Shown: positions 47,427 through 58,830, counted from the first letter of the stretch. The stretch is DNA of 64,000 bases from Temnopleurus reevesii (GCA_036244855.1 BQKZ01000051.1:34669-98668); one strand, 5' to 3'. Translations and numbers: made by a program. Notes: generated by a model from the sequence alone, not told the origin.

Positions 47427-48323
47427 CGGTTATCATTAAATAATTGAAACACTTCGCGTAATATTTATTTTCCGGATGCTGAGCTGAGAGCTGCTTTGGT
47501 CGATATGGGTTAGGTTAGAGTTGGTGCCCAGAGTTATAGACATGATGCATTTTCTTGCAAAACACACTTTACACTTAAACACATTCACACACGCACGCAC
47601 ACGCTAGATCACGCACTATCACATAAATACAAACCCACAACCAAATGAACATTATCTTACGCGCACACGGACTCACACAAAGTATCTGCATGTTTATTTC
47701 CAGGGAGATCATAAAGAACACACAAGCAAACAAATAATTACAAAATCATGACAAATCGTAAGGCTAGGTCTTACGAAATGTTTTAAGTGTATTTGCCGTA
47801 TTATGTGTATTGATCTTTCATACATTATATAAATAATGTATTTCTATATTTGTTTTCCTGTGTAACTATTCTAATTCTTGTGTTTCTTTTCCTTCTTTTT
47901 GTCCATCTTGGGTTGAGGGGAAAGGATGCGTATTAAGAAAAAAGTAAGTAACTCTAATTGAAAATAGTAATTGAGCAATAACTATTTAAAGGAAAATGAT
48001 AATTTCTTCGAAAATAATCTTCGTTTATCCCGGTCTGATTATGATACTAGTAAACAAAACAGATGACTGCACTTGCCACTGGTTGTGACATGCATTTAAT
48101 CCATATTCCTAACTCAGATGCAAAACATTCTATAAGTAGGACATTTTACCCATATTTTTACTTCAAAAAGTAGAAATGGGTCTTGTATGAGCACATAATT
48201 CAATAACCATTATCAATTTGCCCCATAAAACGCAAATGTCTATGGCATGAGGCAAAAGCTATACATTTCTTAATCCATTGACTCCTAGAGACGGATATTC
48301 CCCATGACAACGTCTATGGGAAT
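47427..48323. repeat. Tandem duplication IV, copy 1
   Basis: GGTTATCATTAAATAATTGA to GACAACGTCTATGGGAAT, ending at the N (48324). Confidence 0.9.
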
Positions 48324-48324
48324 N
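48324..48324. other. Single N at a duplication junction
   Basis: Exactly between copies 1 and 2 of duplication IV. Confidence 0.95.
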
Positions 48325-49205
48325 GGTTATCATTAAATAATTGAAACACTTCGCGTAATATTTATTTTCTGGATACTGAGCTGAGAGCTGCTTTGGTCGA
48401 TATGGGTTAGGTTAGAGTTGGTGCCAGATTGATAGACATGGTGCATTTTCTTGCAAAACACACTTTGCACTGAAATACATTTGCACACGCAAACACACAC
48501 ACGTATACACCATCAAACACAATCACGGAAATACCAACCCACAAACAATCGAACATAATCTTGTGTGTTCCGTTGACACACACATAAATTACTGCATTTT
48601 TATTTTCTGAAGATTATAACACCAAACAAAGAAAACAAAAACTTGGTCAACTTTAATGCTAGGTCGTACGAAATGTGTTAATAATTTATAACTTAATTTG
48701 TATAAAAATATTTTGTATACATTTCTTTTACTATAAATAGGTAAATTACTAATTTTGTTTCCCCCTTTGTCTATTTTGAGTTGGGGAAAACAATGTGTAT
48801 AAAGAAAGAAGTAATTGAAGCTCAGCTAATATACAAGACAATAATTATTCCATGCATTCAGATTTTTTTCTTGATAATATCTTGGTTTTTTTTTTAAATG
48901 CGACATATATTTGCCTGTAAGTATTCGAAGGACAGTAGGCAAAACAGATAACGCCAGATTCATCCATTTTATCGATATTCCTAACTAAGAAGTAAAACCT
49001 GTTATAAGTAGGACATTTTATCCATATTTGCTTTTTTACTTAATAAGTAGAAAACGGGTCTTGTATGAGCACATAATTCATTAGCCATCATCAATTTGCC
49101 CCATAAAACGCAAAGGTCCGTGGCATATGAGGCACAAACTATACATTTCTTAACCCATTGAGTCCTGGAGACGGGTAGTCCCCACAACAAAGTCAATTGG
49201 AGTAA
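48325..49205. repeat. Tandem duplication IV, copy 2
   Basis: Same start GGTTATCATTAAATAATTGA and parallel course, including TGAGCACATAATTCA and GCCCCATAAAACGCAAA. Confidence 0.9.
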
Positions 49206-49299
49206 CATAATTTGGTAGTCAATATATTAAAGTCCCCATCTATATCGGTTAGTTTTGAAAACACATTCAACGGCAACATGTCGTTCAATCTCTTCCCGT

Positions 49300-49530
49300 T
49301 TCCGAAGGACAGTAGGCAAAACAATAGACATTTTATCCATATTTTGACTTAATAAGTAAAACATGGATCTTGTATGAGCACATAATTCAATAGCCATCAT
49401 TAATTTTGCTCTATAAAACGGAAAGGACTATGTCAAGAGGGGACAAAATAATTTCCTTAACACATTGATTACTATAGACGGATATTTCCCATGACAACGT
49501 CTATGGGAAATACAGAATTTGGCAGTCAAA
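49300..49530. repeat. Partial third copy of duplication IV
   Basis: TCCGAAGGACAGTAGGCAAA, TGTATGAGCACATAATTCAA and ATGACAACGTCTATGGGAAA recur. Confidence 0.8.
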
Positions 49531-50649
49531 AGATTAAAACTCCCAGTGCACGCAAGATGGGTCATGGGCCTTAAAAGATGACATCCTTTCATTAGCAAAG
49601 TGTATGATAATGATGTTTGAACTTACCCGAGCTTTAAATTGATCAAATTGGGCGTATAACAAGCCACTTTGGGCTTGGAGCAATAATTACCCATACCTAA
49701 TTTGAGTAAAAATGCACTAAACTGTGACGTCAATGAATATCACTCCATTTTTCTCTTCTTTTACTATTTATAATTTTTGTTTTCTCCGAACAGGGCATGC
49801 ATGTTACCTGTTTTCAAAGCAAAAGTAGGGCAAATGATTCCAGAAATTAATAACGCTTTGTACTGACCAGACAATGTAAGCAATGGTCTAGTTTAACCTC
49901 GTTCATACATATTTGCATATTTCATCAAACCATGTAAAGTTAACCAACTAACAATGTTAGCTTGGAGTCAGGAAAACATGGAGTTTGTAGAAAGGACACG
50001 AACGCAAATATGCACAAAAATCGTTATTGAATATTCGATAGTGGGTGTGGAAAATGTTGGCTTCATTCTTTTAAAGCAATGATGATGATGATGTTAATGA
50101 TGGGGATTATGACTACAACACCAAAGGCAATTTTAATAAAATGGTTTTAATAATAATGTGTCTTATTTTCATATAACATGGGACCATAGTAAGGGCGGGG
50201 GTAGCGCTGCTCTGTAACAAAATTATTTTATTTATTTATGATTTTCGTATTTGCTTGTTTTTTAGCCCATCCGCGGGAAGTGAAAACATTTTGTTTTCGT
50301 TTTTTTGTTTACTTAGCGGCGGATTATTCTGAGTAATGTACAGGATTTGCTTCATTTGTTCTTTTTTTTTACCACCCCCCCCCCCCCCCCCCCCCCCCCC
50401 TCGTTACAGTGCAGTCCTGGCTTTGGTCTTGGATGAATTCAATATTCTTATCAACAGTATACGTGGATGGCTAGGAGCAATGTTGCAATGTTATCTTTAA
50501 CGTTTTATGAGGATTGTTGTGTTATTTATGTTTTTATTTTATCTCTTCAAAGTTATATTCATAGAACAGTCAGCTGTGATTGTATGACCTAAATATCAAA
50601 TATTTATTTGAGTAAAAAACAAATATTTTGCCATATTTGTATGATCATA
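49531..50649. other. No gene; C homopolymer at 50375-50400
   Basis: AT-rich, a 26-C run, and an ATG array at 50081-50093. Confidence 0.4.
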
Positions 50650-50774
50650 GGTCTGTAACATAAAGGATATGCAATTAATCTTGCAATTAATTGCATCTCT
50701 CTGGTACACATTTTGCCATAGAATTACGATAAATATTTATTGTAAGTTTAACTGCATCTTTTATGTTACAGGCC
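50650..50774. mobile_element. Foldback element family G, copy 2
   Basis: GGTCTGTAACATAAAGGATA mirrors TCTTTTATGTTACAGGCC. Confidence 0.75.
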
Positions 50775-51039
50775 CCATGTTTAATGAATAATTTAAGGCC
50801 ATCGTGTCATTTAACCATATTTAAGGTGTATTGTTGTGTTTCCGGCAAATTCGCTGTCTTTGTTAACCACTGGAATGTGCATATACCAATGTATACTAAG
50901 GATGTAAAGACTAAGGATATGTACATGGATTTGCGTGTTCAGTCATTTTCTCATTTTGTAAGGCAATATTCTACTTCATAGCTGACTCTTCAGCAAACGT
51001 TTTGTGAATGAACAATACAACACGAAGACATCATGCTCC

Positions 51040-51330
51040 CACACGTTAATGGTCAATTTCGACAGTCGATTTGCGCCTTCTTTCCCCACTGAACATGAAC
51101 TACATCGACTGATTATTGCCCTGCCTCATTTGATTACGCCCCTCGAACCGGAAAGTTTTGCTTGTCGCATCGATAAGATAATTTCATTTGCAGTGTTCTT
51201 CCGCGCGATTGACATCCGGCTGGGGCCAGCGAAAACTGCATTGCATCGGTGTGAGGCTGAACCGCTGAGTCAGTTAGGTGTGAAATGGGCTAAAGTGAGC
51301 GGAAAATGCAGTATTGACCGCCGGCTGTGA
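51040..51330. promoter_or_regulatory. Candidate cis-regulatory patch
   Basis: GC-richer island with a GATA-type CGATAAGATA (51171-51180), an AP-1 site TGAGTCA (51266-51272) and a T-box-like AGGTGTGA (51276-51283). The 108-codon plus frame across it has no recognisable content. Confidence 0.25.
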
Positions 51331-52084
51331 TTGCGTAGCGTTTGACTCGTTGCGTTCTATCGAAAGCGTTTGAACCTATTTTTCCTCCTGATTTCTGCTG
51401 CTTTCTCCCTTCCTCTATCTCCTATCTATTTTCTCTCGTTCTCTTGTCATTTTTTCTATTTATTCCATCCATTGATTGCATGAGGTTTAATTCGTTGTTA
51501 CGTATCGACCAGTTTTTTCATTCTGTTGGCTTTCACGATTTCCTCCTGTCAAACCCATCTGACTCTACACTACCTCTTTAACTATTTAATCCCTGCAACA
51601 TTGTGTTTTCTTTCTTCCTGCCCACATAAACTCCTTTTTCATTAAGCCTTTAAAGCCAGATTTCCTGTTATTTTCAATAGATACAATGGTCTTTAGGTTG
51701 ATAATGATGTTTTAATCTCACAATTCGCCTACTTGCTCTCTTTCTCCCTTACCTAAGTTGGTTTATTTTCATTACATCTCTGACCTGCTTTGCTTTTCTT
51801 CAATTCTTTTAATGAGAATATAAAACAAAACAACAAATGTCACTCTGGGCAGAAAACAATCAACATTAACAGTCCGTGTCTTTCTAATATGTTTAGTTTG
51901 TCTAAAATCAAATACTGAATTGAAAAAGGTCTTTGATTCTCATGAAGAATGAAAAGACGACTGATACAAGCATTAGTTCAAACATCAAAACAATTTGGGA
52001 CGGACACACAAGAAAGAACGGGTTAGTACATGCAGTAGTACAAAACGTGTTGGATGAAGCAAACTGTGGTTGATTTTAAGCGTT
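51331..52084. other. No gene; pyrimidine-rich stretch 51370-51470
   Basis: A 79-codon plus frame follows the pyrimidine bias; nothing recognised. Confidence 0.4.
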
Positions 52085-52578
52085 TTAAAGGATTCGTAAC
52101 GGTCGGGATGCAGAAAGTGATATGAAACGAGCTGATATATTCATTAATTGTTTTAAAGGCCTAATTATAAATGTGTGTTAAATTAGGGAAGATTTGTTCA
52201 AGTATTCTGGCGTATTTTACTTCAAAATCACCCGTTATTTCTACGGTGCACTATAAAGTGAATCACAAGGGAGGGGGGGGGGGTGAGGGTGCTACAGGCC
52301 CAGAATGGATGGAGTGATCGGTGTTAATGTCTGTAATGTGTAAGTTCGCATTAATTTTGTACGTGAAGCATATTATGTTGGGGAGGGCGACGTGCGTCGT
52401 CATTTTTTAATTTGCGATTAATAAGCCATTTCTTGATCGATTTTAATTCAACAAACTATGAACGTGCTATAATTTACTATTGAAACAAAAATGCACTATG
52501 GTAATACCTTTACTGCAGCTTACAAAGTATCTAACAATCTGAAGCGCCATCTCTCCCACAACTGATGTATTGGTTTAA
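52085..52578 (+). mobile_element. MITE family C, copy 2
   Basis: TTAAAGGATTCGTAACGGTC, GGGATGCAGAAAGTGATATG, and right end TGAAGCGCCATCTCTCCC then GGTTTAA. Confidence 0.8.
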
Positions 52579-52614
52579 ACAACATATCAATTCCTTTTTC
52601 CACTTTAGATGCCC

Positions 52615-53010
52615 TTTAAAGGTAGAACACTATATTTGCACACATTACGGTTATGATAACCTCTATGGAGTATTTTGGTCGAATGTAGTCCAGAATATTT
52701 AATGCAAATAACAATTTATTCTATCATAGTTCATCTTGACACCAACGGTATCGCGATGTTCCTAGCGTATAACCACACACACACACACACAAAACATTGT
52801 AAGATCACATACAGAGTGCACTTCAATACACTGCAACACCATGCGGAATACGCACTGACTCTTGCGCTATTGGTCAACGAAGGGTCAACGGCTGTTTTGA
52901 ATTTTGAACGCACGGTCCATTAATTCGAGGCCCGAATTAAAGAATTAATATTGGAATACCCATAAACGTGCTTATTATGACCAATCTGTATGCTTAGTTG
53001 ATTGGTGATA
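52615..53010 (+). repeat. Dispersed repeat N, copy 2
   Basis: Reverse complement of 28325-28770: TTTGCACACATTACGGTTAT, TTTTGGTCGAATGTAGTCCA, ACACCAACGGTATCGCGATG. Confidence 0.8.
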
Positions 53011-53269
53011 AGTTCTAACACCATTAAATTCAGGCTTTATGAGAAGAGTTGTTTCATATCTTCCTTAGATATGACTTTTCTTCACTTTGCCGTCACACTC
53101 TTGCTACCCCCATCCAGCTACATTCATATGATATTATATCCTACTTATAAGATTGAATCCATTGTGATTGGTCAAGGAGCAGACATGTGATTAAAAATAT
53201 TTTCCACAATGAAATAGTTTTCGTTATGTCAAATATTCTGACATCATCCTTTACGATAACTGGATTTTT

Positions 53270-53323
53270 CAGCTATCGATACTGCGATATCGAGATCAAA
53301 AGGTCGTCGAAACATACACAACA
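53270..53323 (+). promoter_or_regulatory. Possible promoter/5' leader with DRE-like TATCGATA
   Basis: TATCGATA (53274-53281) and several CGA/TCG pairs occur within 50 bp upstream of a well-placed start codon at 53324. In other animals such DRE-like palindromes sit in housekeeping promoters. Inferred from motif and position only. Confidence 0.3.
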
Positions 53324-53421
53324 ATGGCGGCACCCAGTGGAAAAATCAACGACGATGAACCGAGATTTAATCTCAGAGATGATGATGATTTGGAGGAATT
53401 AATTTCATCGACAGATTACAA
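53324..53421 (+). CDS. Candidate first coding exon, acidic N-terminus, unknown protein
   Basis: The start ATG sits in an excellent context (ACAACAATGGCGGC) and opens 32 codons plus two bases before the donor AA|GTAGGA. Without splicing the frame ends one codon later at TAG. The peptide starts MAAPSGKINDDEPRFNLRDD and carries an acidic DDDDLEELI stretch resembling an acidic dileucine sorting signal. I do not recognise the family. Phase out is 2. Downstream splice-flanked candidates at 55546-55595, 56593-56674 and 57423-57451 are phase-compatible in that order, but the chain is unproven. A short 33-codon free-standing ORF is the alternative. Confidence 0.4.
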
Positions 53422-53469
53422 GTAGGACATGAATTTGATTCCGATTTCGGTTTACTTGTGTAGGATATA

Positions 53470-53643
53470 AATCAAATATACCATGCACATTTTTCGAATT
53501 ACTATATGAAGTTATGGATTCTTCGGTGACCGGCATAGTAACTATTTTCTTTGGGGCTGTGTCCCTCAGAAAATAGTGCTATGCCAGTCACCTCATAAAA
53601 CATAATTTCCACTAGAACCCCTCAGTGTATGGTATATTTGATT
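53470..53643. mobile_element. Small foldback element M
   Basis: AATCAAATATACCAT mirrors ATGGTATATTTGATT at the ends. Inside, GGTGACCGGCATAGTAACTA mirrors TAGTGCTATGCCAGTCACC around a 16-nt loop. Confidence 0.8.
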
Positions 53644-53990
53644 GATATATTACTCAGTTTCATACATTTCACCCATATCCTCTTCTCTCTAAAAATCCAT
53701 AGAGTCATACAAAATGTATAGAATTATTTCACATCTTCATTAGATATGATATATTATCGTCTTCCTCTCAACCCTATACTTCTTAATCAATTTGGATGGT
53801 AATTATTATTTTATTCTTCTTTTCACCCACAGTCTGCATCCCCTCTCTCTCCACCCCTGCTTTATCTCTTACCCCATTAATCAATACCTCCCTTTGAGAA
53901 TGCTTTCATATCTGCAATAACTATAATGATAGATTCAATTATATAATTTTTCTTCAATTTTTCCCCTAACAATCCTCCTTACTCATCCAG

Positions 53991-54160
53991 GGAGGTGTTT
54001 CACCAAGATAAAAACGACTTTACGCACGACTTTACGTTCGACTGGTACCCCCTTCTTGTGTGCAATGGTTCACATTATTACGCGCATTCAGCGTAAGAAC
54101 TGATACCGGTCGAACGTAAAGTCGTGCGCAACTTTAAAAACGATTTGGTGAAACACCTCC
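53991..54160. mobile_element. Small foldback element L
   Basis: GGAGGTGTTTCACCAAGATA mirrors ATTTGGTGAAACACCTCC; inner arms CACGACTTTACGTTCGACTG and CGGTCGAACGTAAAGTCGTG. Confidence 0.9.
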
Positions 54161-54180
54161 CAGGTGACTTAAAGTCGATA

Positions 54181-54630
54181 CTATCGTTTTCCGCTTTCAC
54201 TCAAGCTCTACCACTTTTTTTCCGAATAAACATTAAATTTAGACCTCGTTTGTAAAAAATATTTCATATTTTCAATATAAGTGGTTATACTTTCCCCCTT
54301 ACACTCTTTCTGCCCCATAAAACGATTTTTTTTTAATTTAGCTCTTAAACCAGTTAAAAGCATCGTACGACATTGTTTTCTTTAAACAACCATCCCAACT
54401 GGTAGATCCCAAATTGTTGATCGTTTTCCGCTTTTACTCAATTTCTACCACTTTTTCTTTCGAATAAACTTTAAATCTAGACCTCATGCTTAAAATATTT
54501 TATATTCTCAAAAGATGTGGTTATAATTTTCTCCTTTACACTCTTTCTGCCCCATAAAACGAATTTCTTATTTCGCTCTTAAACCAGCTAAAAGCACCGT
54601 GCAACATTGTTTTCTAAATCGTTGATTCTA
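54181..54630 (+). repeat. Tandem duplication, period about 235 bp
   Basis: TCGTTTTCCGCTTTCACTCA at 54186 and TCGTTTTCCGCTTTTACTCA at 54421; CACTCTTTCTGCCCCATAAA in both. Confidence 0.85.
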
Positions 54631-55394
54631 AATCGTTGATGGTGTACGATGTAATATATAATATTAAGACACAATATAAATGTCTATCTATGACGAATTT
54701 GCACACTTTGCATGAACAAGGTGTCAGTGGTACACTTTCTTCAATTTTCGTAGATAATTTGATAAGGCCTGCATGATTTATTGTTTTCTTTTATTCTTCG
54801 ATGTATGTTTCTATCAATCTGAATGTAATTCCATATATTAGGCAGTTTGATTTGATTTTTTTAGAGATCAAATTCATATTGAATGAAAATGTTTTTTTTT
54901 TAGCCAGATGAGTTATTTCATATAAAATGTTGGTTTTGATTCTTCTGCCCTCGCCATACATTTTTCCAATTATAACCGATGATATCTATCTTCTGTCCAC
55001 TCCCTTTTCATCCTTTTCTAGCCCATAAATCCAACCACGGATTGAGTTTCCATTGACAAGGTATTGTAAAGGTATGACCATGAAATTAAAAAAACAAGGT
55101 ACCGTCAATAACATTATCTTCTCCTCTCGTACTGAGCATGTGAATTAATTCGATGAGTATAGATGAAAAAAAAAACATTTTCAAAATATTAGCAATTAGC
55201 CGTGATCCGATAGAATTTGATTTCATCCTAAAAGTTTAACAATTTCAATTCTACGGCGGCAATATCTTATAACATTTAAATTCTGTACACCATATATTTT
55301 CATCTGATGAGTGACATGATTCTTTGAGAATATGTGAACATCTGATATGCATGCACAGTGAAAATACAGTTGTTTCATATCTTAAGAAGATGTA
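54631..55394. other. No gene seen
   Basis: AT-rich, with scattered TTTCATATnTT motifs also seen in the preceding tandem repeat. Confidence 0.4.
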
Positions 55395-55900
55395 ATGTTT
55401 TTTTTTCTTTATTTCATTATTCATCACTCTCCCCTTTTTAATCTTTCTGTATTTCGTGCTATCTTTCGCCTTCCTACTCAGGCCTCGTTTTCACCTCTAT
55501 CTATAACTCTTATATTCTCTCTTTCTCTCTCTGTCTCTCTCTCAGAGCAAGACCTTGCTTCATACAATCTTGGATATATATTGATCTTCGGATTTGTATT
55601 CCAAATTCCAAATTTGCATTTTCTCAATATTCCATCTCTCTGTCAATCCCCTTTTATGAACTCCATTTCATATTCCCTTTTTAATTTCTCCCCCTTTCTC
55701 TCTTTCTTTTCATTCCGTCTTGTCTTCTCTCACCAACTCCATTCAAAATTATCTTCCCTATCTCCATCTCCCTCCCCCCCCAACCCCCTATTTTGCTCTC
55801 GCTCTCCCCCGCCGAATCTTTCTTCCTCTCTCTCCCTATCTCTCACTCCCTCTCTTTCTCCCTTTCTCTGTCTCTCCTTCCATTTTCTCACTCACTACTC
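55395..55900. repeat. Pyrimidine-rich low-complexity tract
   Basis: Long CT-rich run. The 170-codon plus frame (Ser/Leu/Phe/Pro-rich) is a composition artefact. A splice-like block lies at 55546-55595. Confidence 0.7.
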
Positions 55901-55979
55901 CCTTTAAGAACTTCCCTCATCCCGACTTCCGCCTGCTAAGAATAGACTAAGAGCTGAATGTGAATTGTATTATCCATAC

Positions 55980-56088
55980 CTTTCATTGTGAGCAAGATCG
56001 AGGGCATGATTTTCTCGTTTTAGTCATTGTGCGTTGAGCTGAGATTCTCCATTTGCCCCGGCAGTGTTCAGACAAGAGTGATTTTAGA
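55980..56088 (-). CDS. Candidate first exon: leader plus start codon ATG AAA G
   Basis: On the minus strand TTTCAGTCT at 56094-56086 looks like an initiator, with a TATAT about 25 bases further up, and the block ends in CACAATGAAAG followed by the donor GTATGG. All frames across the block contain stops, so it would be a leader with the start codon only at its very end (Met-Lys-plus one base). Leaders that split after Met-Lys occur in secreted-protein genes. No matching second exon is found to the left. The same TTTCAG could instead be a splice acceptor, making this an internal 5'UTR exon. Confidence 0.25.
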
Positions 56089-56592
56089 CTGAAACTCCAT
56101 AAAAAACGGCATATACATCCTATACTTGGCTGAAATATGAGATGACTTTTGGCGACAAGATCGTTTCGTTTTGGCAATTCCACAGCATTGGCATGTCTTA
56201 CATGCTTACCTGATATGAAAAACAAATCCCTGAATGAAATTCATCAAATTCGTATATTAATATCATATATATCTGCTTTATACGTTTTGAGTTTCAACGA
56301 CTTACAATCAACGGTCGTCAAAATATTCACTTTCTTGGCAGAACGTATGTAACTCGCTATTGAATTGCCCTTATACCTTGTATAAAATTGGCTTGTGTCA
56401 TCCTTCAAATTCGTTCCTTTATATCGTATAGCTATGTAATGTTCCAGTATATTTATTTATTTTAGGATAGATATTGGGCGACAGAACACACCCTGGTGTA
56501 ATAGAGTGGACGGAATTTCTTAAGTGTACATTTTTGTTGAATCATCTTCGCTGCCCTTTCCCTCTATACTCTACTTTCTATATTTGAAGCAG

Positions 56593-56674
56593 ATTATAAC
56601 ATGACGCTTTGGGAAAATATTACGAAATCCGCTTACAATGCTGGATTAATGAACACGGAAATTTATTGTATAAG
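56593..56674 (+). CDS. Candidate internal exon, unknown protein
   Basis: A 40-nt pyrimidine-rich run ending in TTTGAAGCAG precedes an 82-nt block that ends in TATAAG followed by GTACGA. One frame is open: 26 codons flanked by two bases on either side (YNMTLWENITKSAYN... EIYCI), the other two contain stops. Phase in 1, phase out 2. It contains N-x-T sequons (NMT and NIT), which would suit an extracellular segment. Family not recognised. It could be an internal exon of a gene starting at 53324, but splice-like blocks of this size also arise by chance in AT-rich sequence. Confidence 0.35.
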
Positions 56675-57105
56675 GTACGACATTACACAATCATTTTATC
56701 AAGTTAAAAGGAATGTGATTATAGTTTGATTAATTATTTCTTTACCTGGGAGACATATCTTAGGTGAACGTACGGAAGTGTCTTTAGAAGGATTAGTATT
56801 TTCCTTTAGATTTTTCGTTCATCTATTTGTTTATTTATTGATCCGGGATGACCCATGAAACATTTGCTAGTTACGAATGTGGCCCCAACGCAAATCTTGA
56901 AGCAAATCGTATAATCATTCAACGATAATATTTTTTTAGAAAATCAAACCATCTTGAAAATATGGAACATTTCGTATTGTTACCCATATTTTCATTAAAT
57001 CAAAACAGTTTACAAATATTTGATCTCTAGTAGATGTGAACGTACTTTAATAGCATGTATACGCGTAAAAGAAAAGTGGTCCGTAACACCACTGCTGAAT
57101 TATTA

Positions 57106-57206
57106 TATAATATTGGATGGCAATAAATGGAATACCAGGGAATATTGGCCCTAACGAGTGCAATACACCCGGTATTTCATGAAATGAAGCCATCCAATAT
57201 AATTAT
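57106..57206. repeat. Short foldback
   Basis: TAATATTGGATGGC mirrors GCCATCCAATATAATTATT; inner GGAATACCAGGG and CCCGGTATTTC also pair. Confidence 0.7.
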
Positions 57207-57262
57207 TATTATCTTTACATATACCAGAAGGCTGGTCACTGCTCTGCGCAAGCGTAAAATTG

Positions 57263-57296
57263 AAGCCGTACAATATGGCTTAATATTGTACGGCTT
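57263..57296. repeat. Perfect 14-bp hairpin, 6-nt loop
   Basis: AAGCCGTACAATAT and ATATTGTACGGCTT. Confidence 0.85.
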
Positions 57297-58342
57297 AAAA
57301 CTCTCATATAGATAATAATTTATAATAATCCATATTTTGACCAATCTTTGCAACCTATTTTTTCTCAAGATTACAACAGTGATTCGCAGGACGCTAATTA
57401 ACATGTTATTGATGTTTTTTAGTGATATTTCCATGTATTTACTCGGCACCTGTACGTGTGGATTATTCAGTGCAACTATTAAAGAAAGAAAATAGTTTAT
57501 GTGAAAATCTTACATTGCTCTCTTGAAATAAATATTTTGTGGCATGAAATTGTCCTATTGTAACCCTTTAAACTAAGAATCGGTAGTGTATTCTGTTAGA
57601 AATTCCATAATCACAGGCATTACATTATTCATTGCTTTAACATTAATACGTAACAAAATGTTTCGATAAAATAAAGTGGGTCATGCGCACCTCAATCACA
57701 AGCCGGTTCCGATTTGAATATCATTACCATGATTACAAAGAAGCGTTGGATTGGCGTTCGACTTCCTTGTACGAACAAACATGTAGATTATATCGCATTC
57801 AGAATAGATTACTTTAATACAATTTAGATAATTGATTACCCAAAGTACTTCAGAACAACTAGACAACTGAAAGAGAAGATGAAAATTGAAGACATCAAAA
57901 GAAATGCAATAAGTATAAAGTGAATGTGGAGAAACAGGAAAGTAATTCTTGAGTCAATATCGACGATGATTTGTTTTCGTGATTTCAAATCTACAACGCC
58001 TACGCCATCCAATTCCTAACAATGCATTGATCCGGTACGAATTCCTATAAGTGATTTAAATGCGATGAGTATGATTGTGTTATGACAAGAAAACAAAACT
58101 AAATATGTTAAAATGATGATAGATTACGCAGTCATCTTCCTTTTAGCAATCATCGAATCAAGTACATAAATGTTATTGCAAATTATTACGAGTGTGTGGG
58201 TGGTTGGATGTGGGTGCTATTGGATGTCCGTGTGCGTGCGTATGGTATCCTACAGTCGACAATCATAATCGACATCTTGCAAAAATATCATATAGATGAG
58301 CTTAATGTAATGACATTGAAACAACGTACCTATGCATTCTAC
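57297..58342. repeat. Dispersed repeat F copy 3 (57676-57800) and unassigned sequence
   Basis: AAAGTGGGTCATGCGC, AATCACAAGCCGGTTC and ATTGGCGTTCGACTTCCTTG parallel the other F copies. A tiny exon-like block (57423-57451) precedes it. Confidence 0.5.
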
Positions 58343-58442
58343 CTGCGTGTCGCAGCGAACGGTCGTTAACATAAACTGACGCACGGGATATTGAATTAAT
58401 GAGAAACAAATTGGAAACAAATAACCGGCCAATTAATGAATG
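58343..58442 (-). CDS. Candidate exon within a 97-codon open frame, unknown protein
   Basis: A pyrimidine tract ending in TTTTTCATTTAAG precedes a 100-nt block ending in CACGCAG and the good donor GTAGAA. One frame is open (HSLIGRLFVSNLFLINSISR to VNDRSLRHA), the other two are not. The same frame also continues upstream without a stop to a Met at 58595, giving MSGCGVPRNRHKRTVMTLLP and on, so the exon might be longer. No family recognised. Confidence 0.25.
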
Positions 58443-58693
58443 CTTAAATGAAAAATGGGAAGTGACAGGGCATGTTCCAGACTTATCCCTGGCGACTTGA
58501 TGGGATCCCAAACCATGAATGAACAAATGTACTTCAGGCAATAAAGTCATGACTGTTCGCTTGTGTCTATTGCGTGGAACCCCGCAGCCCGACATAGATA
58601 CATACCAGTGGGACTAAGGAGCAAATTCTGTTACAATTATAATGTAGTCTTACGGAAATATGCTATCCAGAAAAGAAGCTATAATATTGCATC

Positions 58694-58830
58694 TTAAGCC
58701 CCGGTCACATAGAGCCTCGGAAGCAACACGATTCAACACGACTCTTCGTTCGCAGGCAGCTAACTATGAACTAAATAAAGAGTCGTGTTGAATCGTGTTG
58801 TTTCCGGGGTCCTATGTGACAAGGGCATTA
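58694..58830. mobile_element. Small foldback element K
   Basis: GGTCACATAGAGCC and AACACGATTCAACACGACTC mirror GAGTCGTGTTGAATCGTGTT and GGTCCTATGTGAC, loop about 45 nt. Confidence 0.9.

Noticed and set aside
52675..52923. 82-codon plus frame
   Set aside because: Lies inside dispersed repeat N, also present inverted at 28325-28770 where the frame is not preserved as a long ORF.
55395..55907. 170-codon Ser/Leu/Phe/Pro frame
   Set aside because: Low-complexity pyrimidine tract; composition alone explains the missing stops.
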